From the NCBI RefSeq assembly GCF_000190755.2, contig NZ_JH109152.1, positions 2,047,837 through 2,111,836 on the forward strand: a stretch of DNA of 64,000 bases, given 5' to 3'. Below the pieces are notes generated by a model. That model was given only the letters and a program-made list of their open reading frames with translations, was not told the origin of the DNA and ran no database searches. Below, in pieces: positions 42,806 through 51,363 of this stretch. How positions within the stretch are numbered: position 1 is the first letter of the stretch; each line of letters starts with the position of its first letter. A program made the translations under genes and the position numbers. The stretch comes from Methylobacter tundripaludum SV96. Its GTDB lineage: Bacteria; Pseudomonadota; Gammaproteobacteria; Methylococcales; Methylomonadaceae.

Positions 42806-43617
42806 GATTTATTTCTCCTTGATTAAGTGACGGATACGGATAGGAAATTCAACCGCTTCAGCCGAAGTATCCTACCTTAAATCTATTATCTCAAGTACCA
42901 TTTTTCACTCTTTCGGCACTCATCGACAACTCGCCACTCTGAAGGAGTACAGGAAGCGTAATGCTAGTGTAGTGGTGTACGACGCCCCCCTTGTAGCCGT
43001 AGCGACAACGCTTGTTTTAGACAGCTTTAACTATGGCCTGCCATTTTTCATCACCATAAAGCAGCCGGTCGTGACTGTCTCTAAATGGCCGAACTGCGAC
43101 AGTCAATGTCATACTCAATCCAAACTAATATTTGAAGATGTCAGATCAAGTTCAGAGTTTTACAGATCAAGGGAGTCTCATTGACTGATATCTGGAAAAC
43201 AGCTTTCAATTTTTCCACTAAAGAGCATGTAGTTGCCATCCACTATAAATATGCACTCTTTCATTATCAAATAAGATAGAAAAAATGATTTTGGAAAGTT
43301 TCAATGCTTTTCGGTATAAAACTGGCAAAATTTCGACGCTTTTTTCCAGATCAATGACCTCTGTCCGGCATCAACTATCCGGTCAGGTGACACCATTACC
43401 TTAGCCGGTTTTAGTTCGTCAACTATCGATAAAATCCGTTATCAATAATTAAAGCACGACCAAGGCTCAGCCGACGTCCGTTGCGAAAGCGTTACCAGGC
43501 GTACACCGTGGTAGTGAAGCCGAGCGTGCACTTTCTCGTGCGGCTTTGTATCGATTAATTGAAGCATTCAGTGATCAATCAACGGCGGCAAAGACCCCCT
43601 TCGTTTTCTCCTCAAGG
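42806..43617. other. 812 bp without a gene; contains dispersed repeat and a hairpin
   Basis: A copy of the CATCAcCATAAAGCaGCCgGTCG repeat lies at 43048-43110. A GC-rich stem AGCCGAGCGTGCAC/CGTGCGGCT lies near 43522-43549. Otherwise AT-rich spacer between two putative defence operons. Confidence 0.5.
43036..43110. repeat. Dispersed repeat, second copy
   Basis: TCACCATAAAGCAGCCGGTC and then GTGACTGTCTCTAAATGGCC align with 38316-38385, with interrupted identity. No coding sequence. Confidence 0.6.
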
Positions 43618-45354
43618 TCAGATTGAGTCATCAAAATTGAGCATTGTCCTGAACTCGTTGTATTTCGTTCGACTCAAAATCTTGTCGTCATCCAATGCAA
43701 TTACGTATGCTGACTGTTTGTAAGCCCCAATTTCCTTTCGATTCATCGCACACAAAATAAGCTGAGCGTCAGAAGGTATTGTATTCATGAGGAATTGAAG
43801 AATTTTTTCATAGTTAAAGTCTGCTTGTTCCTGCTGATTTGGCGTATCAATTATCACGGCTGAAAAAACTTCGTTCTTTGCGGTGTGAATTTGGTGAAGA
43901 ACTGCCATGTAATAAGCCAATATGCCTCGTGTGCTTTCAGCAGCTCCGCCACTTCCATAAAGTTTTTTGTAATCTAGCGATGACTCAATGGGCGATAGAT
44001 TTACCCCTTGCGCTTTCAAAACGTTGATATATTTGGCAAGATTTTCTTTGAAGGCAGCGTCCATTTCTTCGCGCTCTTCTTTGGGTAGCAACTTTTTTTG
44101 ATCGTCTCTCAACGCACGATTTGTACGATTGATATTACGGATAAGAGCCGTCTTAGTTTCCATTGTCCGTTGCACATGCTTTTGAACAGAACGAGATGCA
44201 AGACCATCCAAAAATGAGTGCATCTCACTCTTGGATTCTGCCTCTCCCTCGGAGGAGGTCTCATCCTGCTTGTATTTACTGTTGATGACACCAATTTCAG
44301 AGCGTGTCGTTGTCAAGCGTTCCTGGCTTTGGATATATTTCTTGTCTAGCCTGGAGATCTTCGCCGAGAGCGTTTCCACTTGGTTGTCTGCCTCATCCTT
44401 GTCAGCAAGGATAGATGCTCTGTTAGGCGAGGAATTGTCGTGAATCGTGCCGCACAGAGGGCAAATGAGTGTTTCACCGGCCACGCACTCTACTGAGAAG
44501 GTGTAGTCCTTTTCGAGTTCGGCAGAAGCTAGTTTTGCAAGATCAAGTTGTCCTTGGAGATAGATTCGCTCAGTTTGAATTTCAGCGATCATTCTAAACA
44601 ACTCTTCTTGCGTAGCTTGTAGCTTTGATATTTCGATACAGACTTCAGCAGAGAGCTCATCGAACTCGCTGTTTGTTAGAGCAACAGTCTTCTCGTTCGT
44701 TGGAATATAGGCTTTAACTACCTCGATGGCAGTCTCAATCTTCTTGACCTCAGACTCTGCGTTTTTTTTCTCAAGGGTGCTTTGAGCAATCTTTTCCTCG
44801 ATAGAAAAGAACTCGGGCCGCAGATAACCTGTGTGATACTGAATAATGGTTTTCTGCCATCTTGCGTATTGTGCAAGATTGGGGAAACTGTTCCAAGTCT
44901 GCGACCAACTACGCTGCTGGTCTACATAAAAAGGAAGAAAATAGTACGCAGGAGGCGGACTTTCTAATGTAGTGGTTTCTTTTCGGTTTGGTAATAGCGC
45001 ACTAAATTTTGTAATCTCAGCAAAGACCTCGGAATATTCACCAGTTATTTTTTGAAATCTCTCCCAGTCACCATCAGGGCGTCTGAGAAACATCGTGTTG
45101 CCGTATCTGCCAACTTGGTATGCAGCATTTCCGATGCTGAAATCAACAAGAGCACGAACATCGAAAGACTGCCAAGTAAAGTCAAGGCTAGGGTCTCCGC
45201 CTAGAGTCCAGAACAATAGTTTGGCGAGCGTCGACTTGCCAATACTATTGTCGTTCCCTGTTATTAGATTGAATCGTGGTTTGAAGTTGTATTGATTTGC
45301 CGACTTTAGTGTATCGGACGCTATCGTTAGACGTTTGAATACTAAGTTTGGCAT
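43618..45354 (-). CDS. SMC-like ATPase paired with DUF4297-type nuclease
   Basis: 578 residues. Walker A GNDNSIGKSTLAKL (33-46), a long coiled-coil region (180-430) with the zinc-hook motif LICPLCG (near 297), and Walker B SAVIIDTPNQQ (near 505). This resembles the small ABC/DUF2326-like ATPases of ABC-3C-type defence loci. The gene starts 53 bp downstream of the DUF4297-like gene on the same strand. Assignment to a named system is uncertain because only two components are present. Confidence 0.82.
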   Translation of the reverse strand: MPNLVFKRLTIASDTLKSANQYNFKPRFNLITGNDNSIGKSTLAKLLFWTLGGDPSLDFTWQSFDVRALVDFSIGNAAYQVGRYGNTMFLRRPDGDWERFQKITGEYSEVFAEITKFSALLPNRKETTTLESPPPAYYFLPFYVDQQRSWSQTWNSFPNLAQYARWQKTIIQYHTGYLRPEFFSIEEKIAQSTLEKKNAESEVKKIETAIEVVKAYIPTNEKTVALTNSEFDELSAEVCIEISKLQATQEELFRMIAEIQTERIYLQGQLDLAKLASAELEKDYTFSVECVAGETLICPLCGTIHDNSSPNRASILADKDEADNQVETLSAKISRLDKKYIQSQERLTTTRSEIGVINSKYKQDETSSEGEAESKSEMHSFLDGLASRSVQKHVQRTMETKTALIRNINRTNRALRDDQKKLLPKEEREEMDAAFKENLAKYINVLKAQGVNLSPIESSLDYKKLYGSGGAAESTRGILAYYMAVLHQIHTAKNEVFSAVIIDTPNQQEQADFNYEKILQFLMNTIPSDAQLILCAMNRKEIGAYKQSAYVIALDDDKILSRTKYNEFRTMLNFDDSI

Positions 45355-45407
45355 GCTGCTTGGTCCTTAGATTTCTTATTAGCAGTTTGAATTGATCGAT
45401 AGTTGAT

Positions 45408-46535
45408 TTATTTTTCATGGCACTTGGAAATTAACTCGTAAATAATTGCAGCTTGTGCTGATTCTAAATCAATGAGGTTTTTTTTCACGTTTTCAGGTAA
45501 TGCTCCCAGAGCCGCCTCAATCAGAGATACAGCGCCGTGTTCATCAAACACAGAAAAATTATTCTCAACAGCCGCTTTCACTGCTTGCTGTTTGTCCATG
45601 GCGATTAGCGAGCGCTCCAGGCGAACTGCGTTGTGGTATCGCTCAAGCGCTCTTCTTAGGCCAACTTTCTTGTTGAACTTCAGGCCCATTTCTTCAGTAA
45701 TATTATCGAAGTCAGAACTGAAGCTCTCTATACCCTTGTTTTCCGTATAGGCAGAGATTACCCGCTCCACATCCTGATACGTCATTCCCTTGTTTTTCAC
45801 AAGGTTGCTCCACTGAGTATAGTCAAACGCCACACTACCTTTGCGATGGAGATCATCTATCAGAACCCGATAAATTGATTGTGCGCTGCACTTTGCTCCT
45901 GGCACTGAGAGTTCGACAAGTTTCGATATGCGTCCAATTGCGGCATCCTGAAATCCTGTGCTGGGCAAGTCCGGGGTGATGAACGTTAACATCTTTGGCA
46001 GAGGATGCGACCCAAGCTCTTTATCGATTGCTGATTGAATATCATTTATACATTCATCGTGGATTTCGCCAATCGAAATTATTGAAAGCTTTAAGCCTTC
46101 TGTTTTAGGCGGAAGGTTAAATCCACATGTGGCGACAAGATTTATTGAGTTGAGTTTATCAATAAACGGCTTGTCGCAAACACCTAGCAGCATTTTCCCA
46201 AGGACCGAATTCTTTTCTTTTTTTGTGCGGCCCTTCGGCCTCAAAGTCAATTTCCTCCAATTCCAAGGAGGGGTGCTGACGTTCTTTACTTGGTTGAACT
46301 CGAATTCGGCAAGGGCGACGTCAGAGGAGGTGGCCAAAACTACATCCTCGTGAAGTTCAATAAACACCACATAGTCATTTGAAAGTTCATGAGCACCAAG
46401 AATCCGGCATAGCGCCCAATGATATTGGTACTCGTATTTTTCGAATGTCCTTGGACCTGCTGTTTCACGTTGAGGTGAAGCCAGTGGGTTGCTTTGGAGC
46501 CTGTTATGCGCTGTATCCAATACTGCCTCCCTCAT
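45408..46535 (-). CDS. DUF4297/Cap4-like dsDNA nuclease-domain protein
   Basis: 375 residues. The N-terminal region GPRTFEKYEYQYHWAL, then FIELHEDVVLAT and FEFNQVKN (28-85), matches the PD-(D/E)xK pattern of DUF4297/Cap4 nucleases (E...ED...ExxQxK). The C-terminal 230 residues are helical and unassigned; in related loci this part contacts the partner. Read together with the downstream ATPase as a two-gene nuclease-ATPase defence unit of TnA. Confidence 0.75.
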   Translation of the reverse strand: MREAVLDTAHNRLQSNPLASPQRETAGPRTFEKYEYQYHWALCRILGAHELSNDYVVFIELHEDVVLATSSDVALAEFEFNQVKNVSTPPWNWRKLTLRPKGRTKKEKNSVLGKMLLGVCDKPFIDKLNSINLVATCGFNLPPKTEGLKLSIISIGEIHDECINDIQSAIDKELGSHPLPKMLTFITPDLPSTGFQDAAIGRISKLVELSVPGAKCSAQSIYRVLIDDLHRKGSVAFDYTQWSNLVKNKGMTYQDVERVISAYTENKGIESFSSDFDNITEEMGLKFNKKVGLRRALERYHNAVRLERSLIAMDKQQAVKAAVENNFSVFDEHGAVSLIEAALGALPENVKKNLIDLESAQAAIIYELISKCHEK

Positions 46536-46741
46536 AGTTAAATGTCATTATTACCGCCTACTGTGGTGGTAGATGCAACCCATACTGATCCTTAGTGTAT
46601 GTCCAGTAAGGCTTTTATAACTGGCTCATTTGACTCAGAGTTTCGGCGACGGCTTTGGGTCGTTTACCGATATTGATATTCTAACGGCATTTATCGTTAT
46701 CTCAAACAATTTGACATAACCGCCGTTATTCGAGGTCATCT

Positions 46742-48263
46742 TGTAAGCGCAATATAGTAATGTCCTGTTTTAGCAAAGTAGAAATGTCCTCTCCGGTGTA
46801 AATTTACAGTTTTTTGTAAATTTACACCATGGATAACGACAGCTATGCAGGACATCATTACTATGAGCAACAAAGAATTACATCGCATAGAAATTCTACA
46901 AAAATTGATTGATAAACGGCTATTCGAACATGAAGCTGCCAAGCAATTAGGTTTGAGCGTTCGCCAGATCAGGCGGTTAAGAAAAGCGTATAAAGCTAAT
47001 GGAGCCATAGGTGTTGTCAGCAAGAAACGCGGTAATCCAAGTAATCACAAGTATCCAGACTCGATTAAAGAATTGGCCATAGCTTATGTCAAACAATACT
47101 ACGTTGATTTTAAGCCAACTTTTGCCTGTGAAAAATTAAGTGAAAACCATGAGCTAACTATTTCTCGGGAAACGTTACGAAAATGGATGATTGATGCGGA
47201 ATTATGGATACCCCAAAGTAGTCGGTTAAAACGCGTCCACCAGCCTCGTAATAGACGTGAATGCTTTGGTGAGCTAATACAGATTGACGGCTCGCCACAT
47301 GACTGGTTTGAAGGCAGAGCGCCTAAATGCACACTTCTTGTTTATATCGATGATGCAACGGGGAAACTCATGGAATGCCAATTTGTAAAATCAGAGTCAA
47401 CGTTCACTTATTTTGATTCCACTCGCCGATATTTAGAGAAGCATGGCAAGCCCGTTGCGTTTTATAGTGATAAACACTGCGTATTTCGTGTTAATAAAAC
47501 AGGTGAATTAGGTGGTGATGGTGTCACTCAATTTGGAAGAGCCTTAACCGAATTGAACATTGATATTATTTGCGCCAATACGCCGCAGGCCAAAGGCCGC
47601 GTTGAACGTGTCAATAGAACCCTGCAAGATCGTTTGATTAAAGAAATGCGGCTTATGAATATTTCTGGTGCCGAACAAGGAAATCAATTCTTGCCGGAAT
47701 TTATGGATAAATTTAACAAACAGTTTGGAGTGGAATCAGTTGATTCCAAGAATATGCACCGTGAATTGCTGCCTCATGAAGAATTAAATGAAATTTTTTC
47801 ATGGCAGGAAAATAGAACTTTGTCTAAAAATCTAACCCTGCAATACGACAAGGCACTCTACCTGATTGAGGATTCAATTGATAACAGAAGCCTGGCCCGG
47901 AATAAAGTGACCGTTTATGAATACTTCGATGGCACAATAAAAATCAAATGTGACAATCGCGAGCTCCCCTACCGCATATTCGATAAAATCAAAAAAATCG
48001 ATCAAGGGGAAATAGTAAGTAATAAGCGATTGGGAGCGGTTCTAAATTTCATCAAAGAAAAACAGGATAAAAATGATGAAAAACGCAGTGCGGGCGCTCC
48101 ATCAAGACAACACTTGGGCGAAGTGAGCACCACAATAATTAGAAATGGATGAAAACCCCACCTCCTCCTGATCGTGAGTAAAATTGGGTAGTGGAAAAAG
48201 AAAACCAATACAGGGGACACTTCTACTTTGCAGCATAGAGGACATTTCTAAATTGCGTTTACA
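46742..48263 (+). mobile_element. ISNCY-type insertion sequence, copy 1
   Basis: 1522 bp, flanked by a 5-bp duplication CATCT (46737-46741 and 48264-48268). Ends begin TGTAAGCGCAAT and, inverted, TGTAAACGCAAT. Both ends carry TAGaAATGTCCT repeats that are probably transposase sites. Lies within TnA cargo close to its far end. Confidence 0.88.
46845..48152 (+). CDS. ISNCY-family DDE transposase
   Basis: 435 residues, or 429 from ATG 46863 (MSNKELHRIEILQ), which has AGGA 10 nt upstream. N-terminal helix-turn-helix (AAKQLGLSVRQIRRLRKAY), integrase core with QIDGSPHDWFEGR (Asp), IDIICANTPQAKGRVERVNRTLQ carrying the final acidic residue, and a C-terminal beta domain. An identical copy, visible in part, is at the window end on the other strand. 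Confidence 0.92.
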   Translation: MQDIITMSNKELHRIEILQKLIDKRLFEHEAAKQLGLSVRQIRRLRKAYKANGAIGVVSKKRGNPSNHKYPDSIKELAIAYVKQYYVDFKPTFACEKLSENHELTISRETLRKWMIDAELWIPQSSRLKRVHQPRNRRECFGELIQIDGSPHDWFEGRAPKCTLLVYIDDATGKLMECQFVKSESTFTYFDSTRRYLEKHGKPVAFYSDKHCVFRVNKTGELGGDGVTQFGRALTELNIDIICANTPQAKGRVERVNRTLQDRLIKEMRLMNISGAEQGNQFLPEFMDKFNKQFGVESVDSKNMHRELLPHEELNEIFSWQENRTLSKNLTLQYDKALYLIEDSIDNRSLARNKVTVYEYFDGTIKIKCDNRELPYRIFDKIKKIDQGEIVSNKRLGAVLNFIKEKQDKNDEKRSAGAPSRQHLGEVSTTIIRNG

Positions 48264-48268
48264 CATCT

Positions 48269-48305
48269 TGTAAACGCAATGTTAATGCAATTTAGAAATG
48301 TCCTG
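48269..48305. repeat. Solo relic of an ISNCY end
   Basis: TGTAAACGCAAT followed after a short gap by TTTAGAAATGTCCTGC. This starts directly after the right CATCT duplication of copy 1. It looks like the end of an older, otherwise lost copy of the same IS family. Confidence 0.6.
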
Positions 48306-48532
48306 CATTAGCTCACATTTGACTGGCCGATTTGTCGATAGTGCTACTTACCTAGGTATCGGGAAGCTTAAATCCATATCCGAATGTCTCAAAGGGGTCG
48401 ATAGCACCAGTTCGCTACTCTCAAAACCCTACATTCACTACTGCCATAATCGTATCGAAATCGATGTCCTAGTTTGCATCGGAACTGATGGTGATTTTCA
48501 ATTCGAGTAGGTAGCGTGGCAGGCTTGTTGGG

Positions 48533-48667
48533 ATTTCATAAATTATGAGATTTTTTAGGTTTTTTAACATCAATTATGAGATTTATAGCCGAATATAAAA
48601 TTTCATAATTAATGTAATCAATTGATATACTGATATATTAAGTTTTCAATAATTATGAGATATGACA
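48533..48667. repeat. TnA distal end with four TnsB-type sites
   Basis: Inverted relative to the gyrB end: ATTTCATAAATTATGAGATT (48534), AACATCAATTATGAGATTT (48566), ATTTCATAATTAATGTAAT (48599) and TTTTCAATAATTATGAGAT (48644), spaced about 33-45 bp, finishing in ATGACA at 48667. Three sites on one side and four on the other recalls Tn7. Confidence 0.8.
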
Positions 48668-48672
48668 ATACC
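48668..48672. repeat. Second ATACC target duplication, between TnA and TnB
   Basis: Matches 24773-24777. The next base (48673) begins TGTCGG, the end of the second transposon, so before TnA arrived gyrB-ATACC was joined directly to TnB. Confidence 0.82.
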
Positions 48673-48755
48673 TGTCGGATGCCACAAAAAGTGAAAAGTG
48701 TGCCAAATTAGTGAAAAAATAGTGACATGGATAGTGAAAAAATCCGGCAGTTTTA
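48673..48755. repeat. TnB gyrB-proximal end repeats
   Basis: TGTCGGATGCC and then AGTGAAAA at 48690, 48710 and 48733 (20- and 23-bp spacing), plus a partial AGTGACA at 48721. Different sequence from the TnA sites, as expected for a separate TnsB, while the first eight bases TGTCGGAT are shared. Confidence 0.65.
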
Positions 48756-49169
48756 CTGAGATCTAAAATTTTAACGATGCCTTAATAACCAGGATAACCT
48801 TATGATTTTCCTGGTTGGTTGATGCATCCATCCTTGAATGGTCGCAATGAATAGGGAAAGGGCTTAATGGAAGACTTTAAAGTGGCCTGACTGCTTATGA
48901 TGATTATGTATTGGTGTTGTGAATAGGCGTATCGGCCAACAGTAGACGGTCAGAAATTTACAAAATCAATACAAACTGATCCTGAGGTATCCCCACAAAA
49001 AATATCAAATAATCAAATGGTTATAGGATATTCAAAATAATATGTGTTCTCTGGATGTGCCACTCACTTCAATTTTTTATAACCTGCTGATTATAAATGA
49101 TGATTATTAAAGATTCGTGGGGATACCTCAGAAACTGACCCCATTGATTCAGTACCCGGACAGTTATCC
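48756..49169. other. Spacer at the TnB end; holds an inverted-repeat element
   Basis: AT-rich, no gene. CTGAGGTATCCCCAC (48982-48996) and GTGGGGATACCTCAG (49117-49131) are perfect 15-bp inverted repeats enclosing 120 bp. Confidence 0.6.
48982..49131. repeat. 150-bp MITE-like inverted-repeat element
   Basis: Perfect 15-bp terminal inverted repeats CTGAGGTATCCCCAC / GTGGGGATACCTCAG with an AT-rich interior and no coding capacity, 38 bp upstream of the hydrolase-STAND start. It could be a small non-autonomous element or a promoter-proximal hairpin. Confidence 0.6.
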
Positions 49170-50293
49170 ATGAAGAAACTCGTTCTATTTATCCACGGTC
49201 TTGGCGGTACGGCGGACAGCACGTGGCAAAAATTTCCTGCGCTGATACGTGCGGATATCAAGCTTACCGAGCTGTACGACGTGGAGACGTTTGAATATGA
49301 TACCGGGGCTGTCGGGTCGAAGCCGTCGCTTGCAACCTGCGCCGTGATGCTGAAAACTGAGATCGAAAGCCGTTACCTGGACTATTCCGATATCGCCCTC
49401 ATCGCCCACAGCCAGGGTGGACTTGTGGCGCGATATTACATCGCGGAAAGGCTTATCAGCGGCCAGCCGTTGCGAGTGAGCCATCTGCTGACCTTCGCCA
49501 CGCCGCATCAGGGATCGGGATGGGCCAGTCTACTGAAGCACGTGCCTTTCACCAGCCAACAGTCCGAGGATCTGAACCCGAATTCGCAATTCCTACAAGC
49601 GCTTGGCGTCGCGTGGGGGCAGGCCAACGCCGACAGGCGCGTCCTCACCAAATATGTCGTGGCCGCAAACGACGCCATCGTCGGGCAGGTGAGCGCCATG
49701 GGGTCATGGAATCCGGATTATGAGGTGGTTGGCGGCGTTGGCCATATAGCCGTCGTCAAGCCAGGAACGCCCGACGACACCAGTTTCCTCATCGCCAAGA
49801 AATTTCTGCTGGAAGACGGCATGCGGCCGGGCGGAATGGATGCTGACTATCGCGTTCCGCTGCTGCGTTTCAATTATGTCAATTCTGTGGAGAGTACGCG
49901 CTTCATATACAGCGCCCGCGTCTTGCCGTTCATTGGGCGCGACGCCGACATCAACATTTTAGCGGATTTTCTCGGCGGCCCTGAGCAACCGTTTCGCTGG
50001 ATGGTAATGCACGGCTCGGGTGGCGTCGGCAAAAGTCGACTTGCGCTGGAGCTTTGTCTGGCCGTCCGTAACGAATGGTATGCAGGCTTTCTGCCTCAGG
50101 ACGGGCAAGAACCCGACTGGGGCCGGTGGCAGCCGCTATTGCCGACGTTGATCGTCATCGATTATGCGGCGCGCGATACAGAGCGCACAGGTCGACTGCT
50201 ACGGGCGCTGGCGGGTCGGGGGGCTGCCGATGGCACCCTGCGGCTCGCTGCTCCGGTAAGTAGTAATGCGAAAGTTATTAGGAAGTAAATTTA

Positions 50294-50767
50294 TTGTGTC
50301 AAACTGGAAACGATTGCAATAACAGACAAAAATTAGGAGTCCACCTGAAATTCATCGCCAAACTGACCCCGGAAGAGGAAGTAACGTTAACCGAAGCCTA
50401 TCGTAACCACCCATTATTCCGGGTTAGACAACGGGCACATGCTATCTTATTGAATAATAGAAGGTATGTAATTGCACGGCTGAGCGAATTGTTTGAGTCC
50501 CAGCATGAGACTGTCAGCTCATGGTTAGACAAATGGGAAACAGAGGGATTAATAGGGCTTTACGATTGTCCACGAAGCGGTAGGCCTGTGCGCTTCACGG
50601 TTGAGGAACAAGCCGTTTTTCTGGGCTATATTGACAAAAACCCACACCAGCCCAAGGCCGCCGCAGCACGATTGCTGGAGGAGACGGGCAAGGAAGCCAG
50701 CCTTGACACCTTTAAACGAATTTTAAAAAAAGTGCCTATGCCTGGAAACGTTGTCGGCAATCAGTGA
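50294..50767 (+). CDS. IS630 transposase, OrfA (DNA-binding part)
   Basis: 157 residues in the longest frame from a TTG; the true start may be later because the first 15-20 residues are atypical. Helix-turn-helix LSELFESQHETVSSWLDKW followed by the winged linker (GLIGLYDCPRSGRPVRF). Overlaps OrfB by 4 bp; a frameshift would fuse them, as in many IS630 elements. Confidence 0.85.
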   Translation: MCQTGNDCNNRQKLGVHLKFIAKLTPEEEVTLTEAYRNHPLFRVRQRAHAILLNNRRYVIARLSELFESQHETVSSWLDKWETEGLIGLYDCPRSGRPVRFTVEEQAVFLGYIDKNPHQPKAAAARLLEETGKEASLDTFKRILKKVPMPGNVVGNQ

Positions 50768-51363
50768 AGGGAAAGCGTAATGAAGCAGATTTCCAACGTG
50801 ATAAGGCATATCTGAAGGCCTTGAAACAGCAAGAGGATGATGGGGAATTGAAGCTTTACTACTTTGACGAATCCGGATTTAGCACGACACCCTGTGTACC
50901 CTATGGATGGCAACGGATTGGCGAGACCCGACAAATACCCTGCTATCGTAGCAAGCGCATGAATGTGTTAGGTTTTTTGATTCGCAGCAATGATCTGTTT
51001 TTCCACAGCTCCGAACAATCGGTGACAACGGATACGGTTGTCAATGCCTTTGATGCGTTTGTCGAAACGTATGCAGGCAAGTACGAAGAAACTAAAGTGC
51101 CGTGCTGTGTGGTGTTGGATAATGCTTCCATTCATCGTAGCGGCGTATTCAAAGAAAAGCTGGCGGGCTGGCAACAACGTGGTGTGTACTTACATTTTCT
51201 TCCGCCTTACAGCCCGGAGCTGAACCTGATCGAAATACTCTGGCGTAAAGTTAAGTACGAATGGTTGCCGCTTGATGCCTATCAAAGTTACGGACACTTG
51301 AAAAAGTGGGTGTTGGAAATCCTGAGTGACATCGGTAAAAAATTCCAAATAACTTTTGCGTAA
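50764..51363 (+). CDS. IS630 transposase, OrfB (DDE catalytic part)
   Basis: 199 residues. Catalytic residues in YYFDESGFS (Asp), CVVLDNASIHRS (Asp) and PPYSPELNLIEILWRKVKYEW (Glu). Needs joining to OrfA for a complete transposase. Confidence 0.9.
   Translation: MKGKRNEADFQRDKAYLKALKQQEDDGELKLYYFDESGFSTTPCVPYGWQRIGETRQIPCYRSKRMNVLGFLIRSNDLFFHSSEQSVTTDTVVNAFDAFVETYAGKYEETKVPCCVVLDNASIHRSGVFKEKLAGWQQRGVYLHFLPPYSPELNLIEILWRKVKYEWLPLDAYQSYGHLKKWVLEILSDIGKKFQITFA

Larger units (their letters stand above)
24778..48667 (+). mobile_element. Tn7-like transposon TnA (23.9 kb), complete
   Basis: It begins TGTCGGATCTCATAATT and ends, read inward from the other side, TGTCATATCTCATAATT. It has TGT...ACA termini, end repeats at both sides and a 5-bp duplication. 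It carries tnsA, tnsB, tnsC and one tniQ next to the gyrB-proximal end, transcribed inward as in Tn7. The remaining 17 kb are cargo, mostly putative defence genes plus two smaller mobile elements. Boundaries are read from sequence; activity is not established. Confidence 0.88.

Noticed and set aside
43500..43560. Group II intron domain V-like hairpin
   Set aside because: The stem AGCCGAGCGTGCAC/CGTGCGGCT lacks the AGC triad and bulge expected, and no maturase gene is nearby.
48298..48510. Open frame of 70 codons near the TnA right end
   Set aside because: Begins in the IS-end relic and continues through dispersed-repeat fragments.
24773..48680. 13-bp direct repeat ATACCTGTCGGAT as a site-specific integration att pair
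   Set aside because: Better explained as the 5-bp ATACC duplication plus the shared TGTCGGAT start of two transposon ends, because matching inverted ends with TnsB-type repeats are present. No integrase gene lies at either border.
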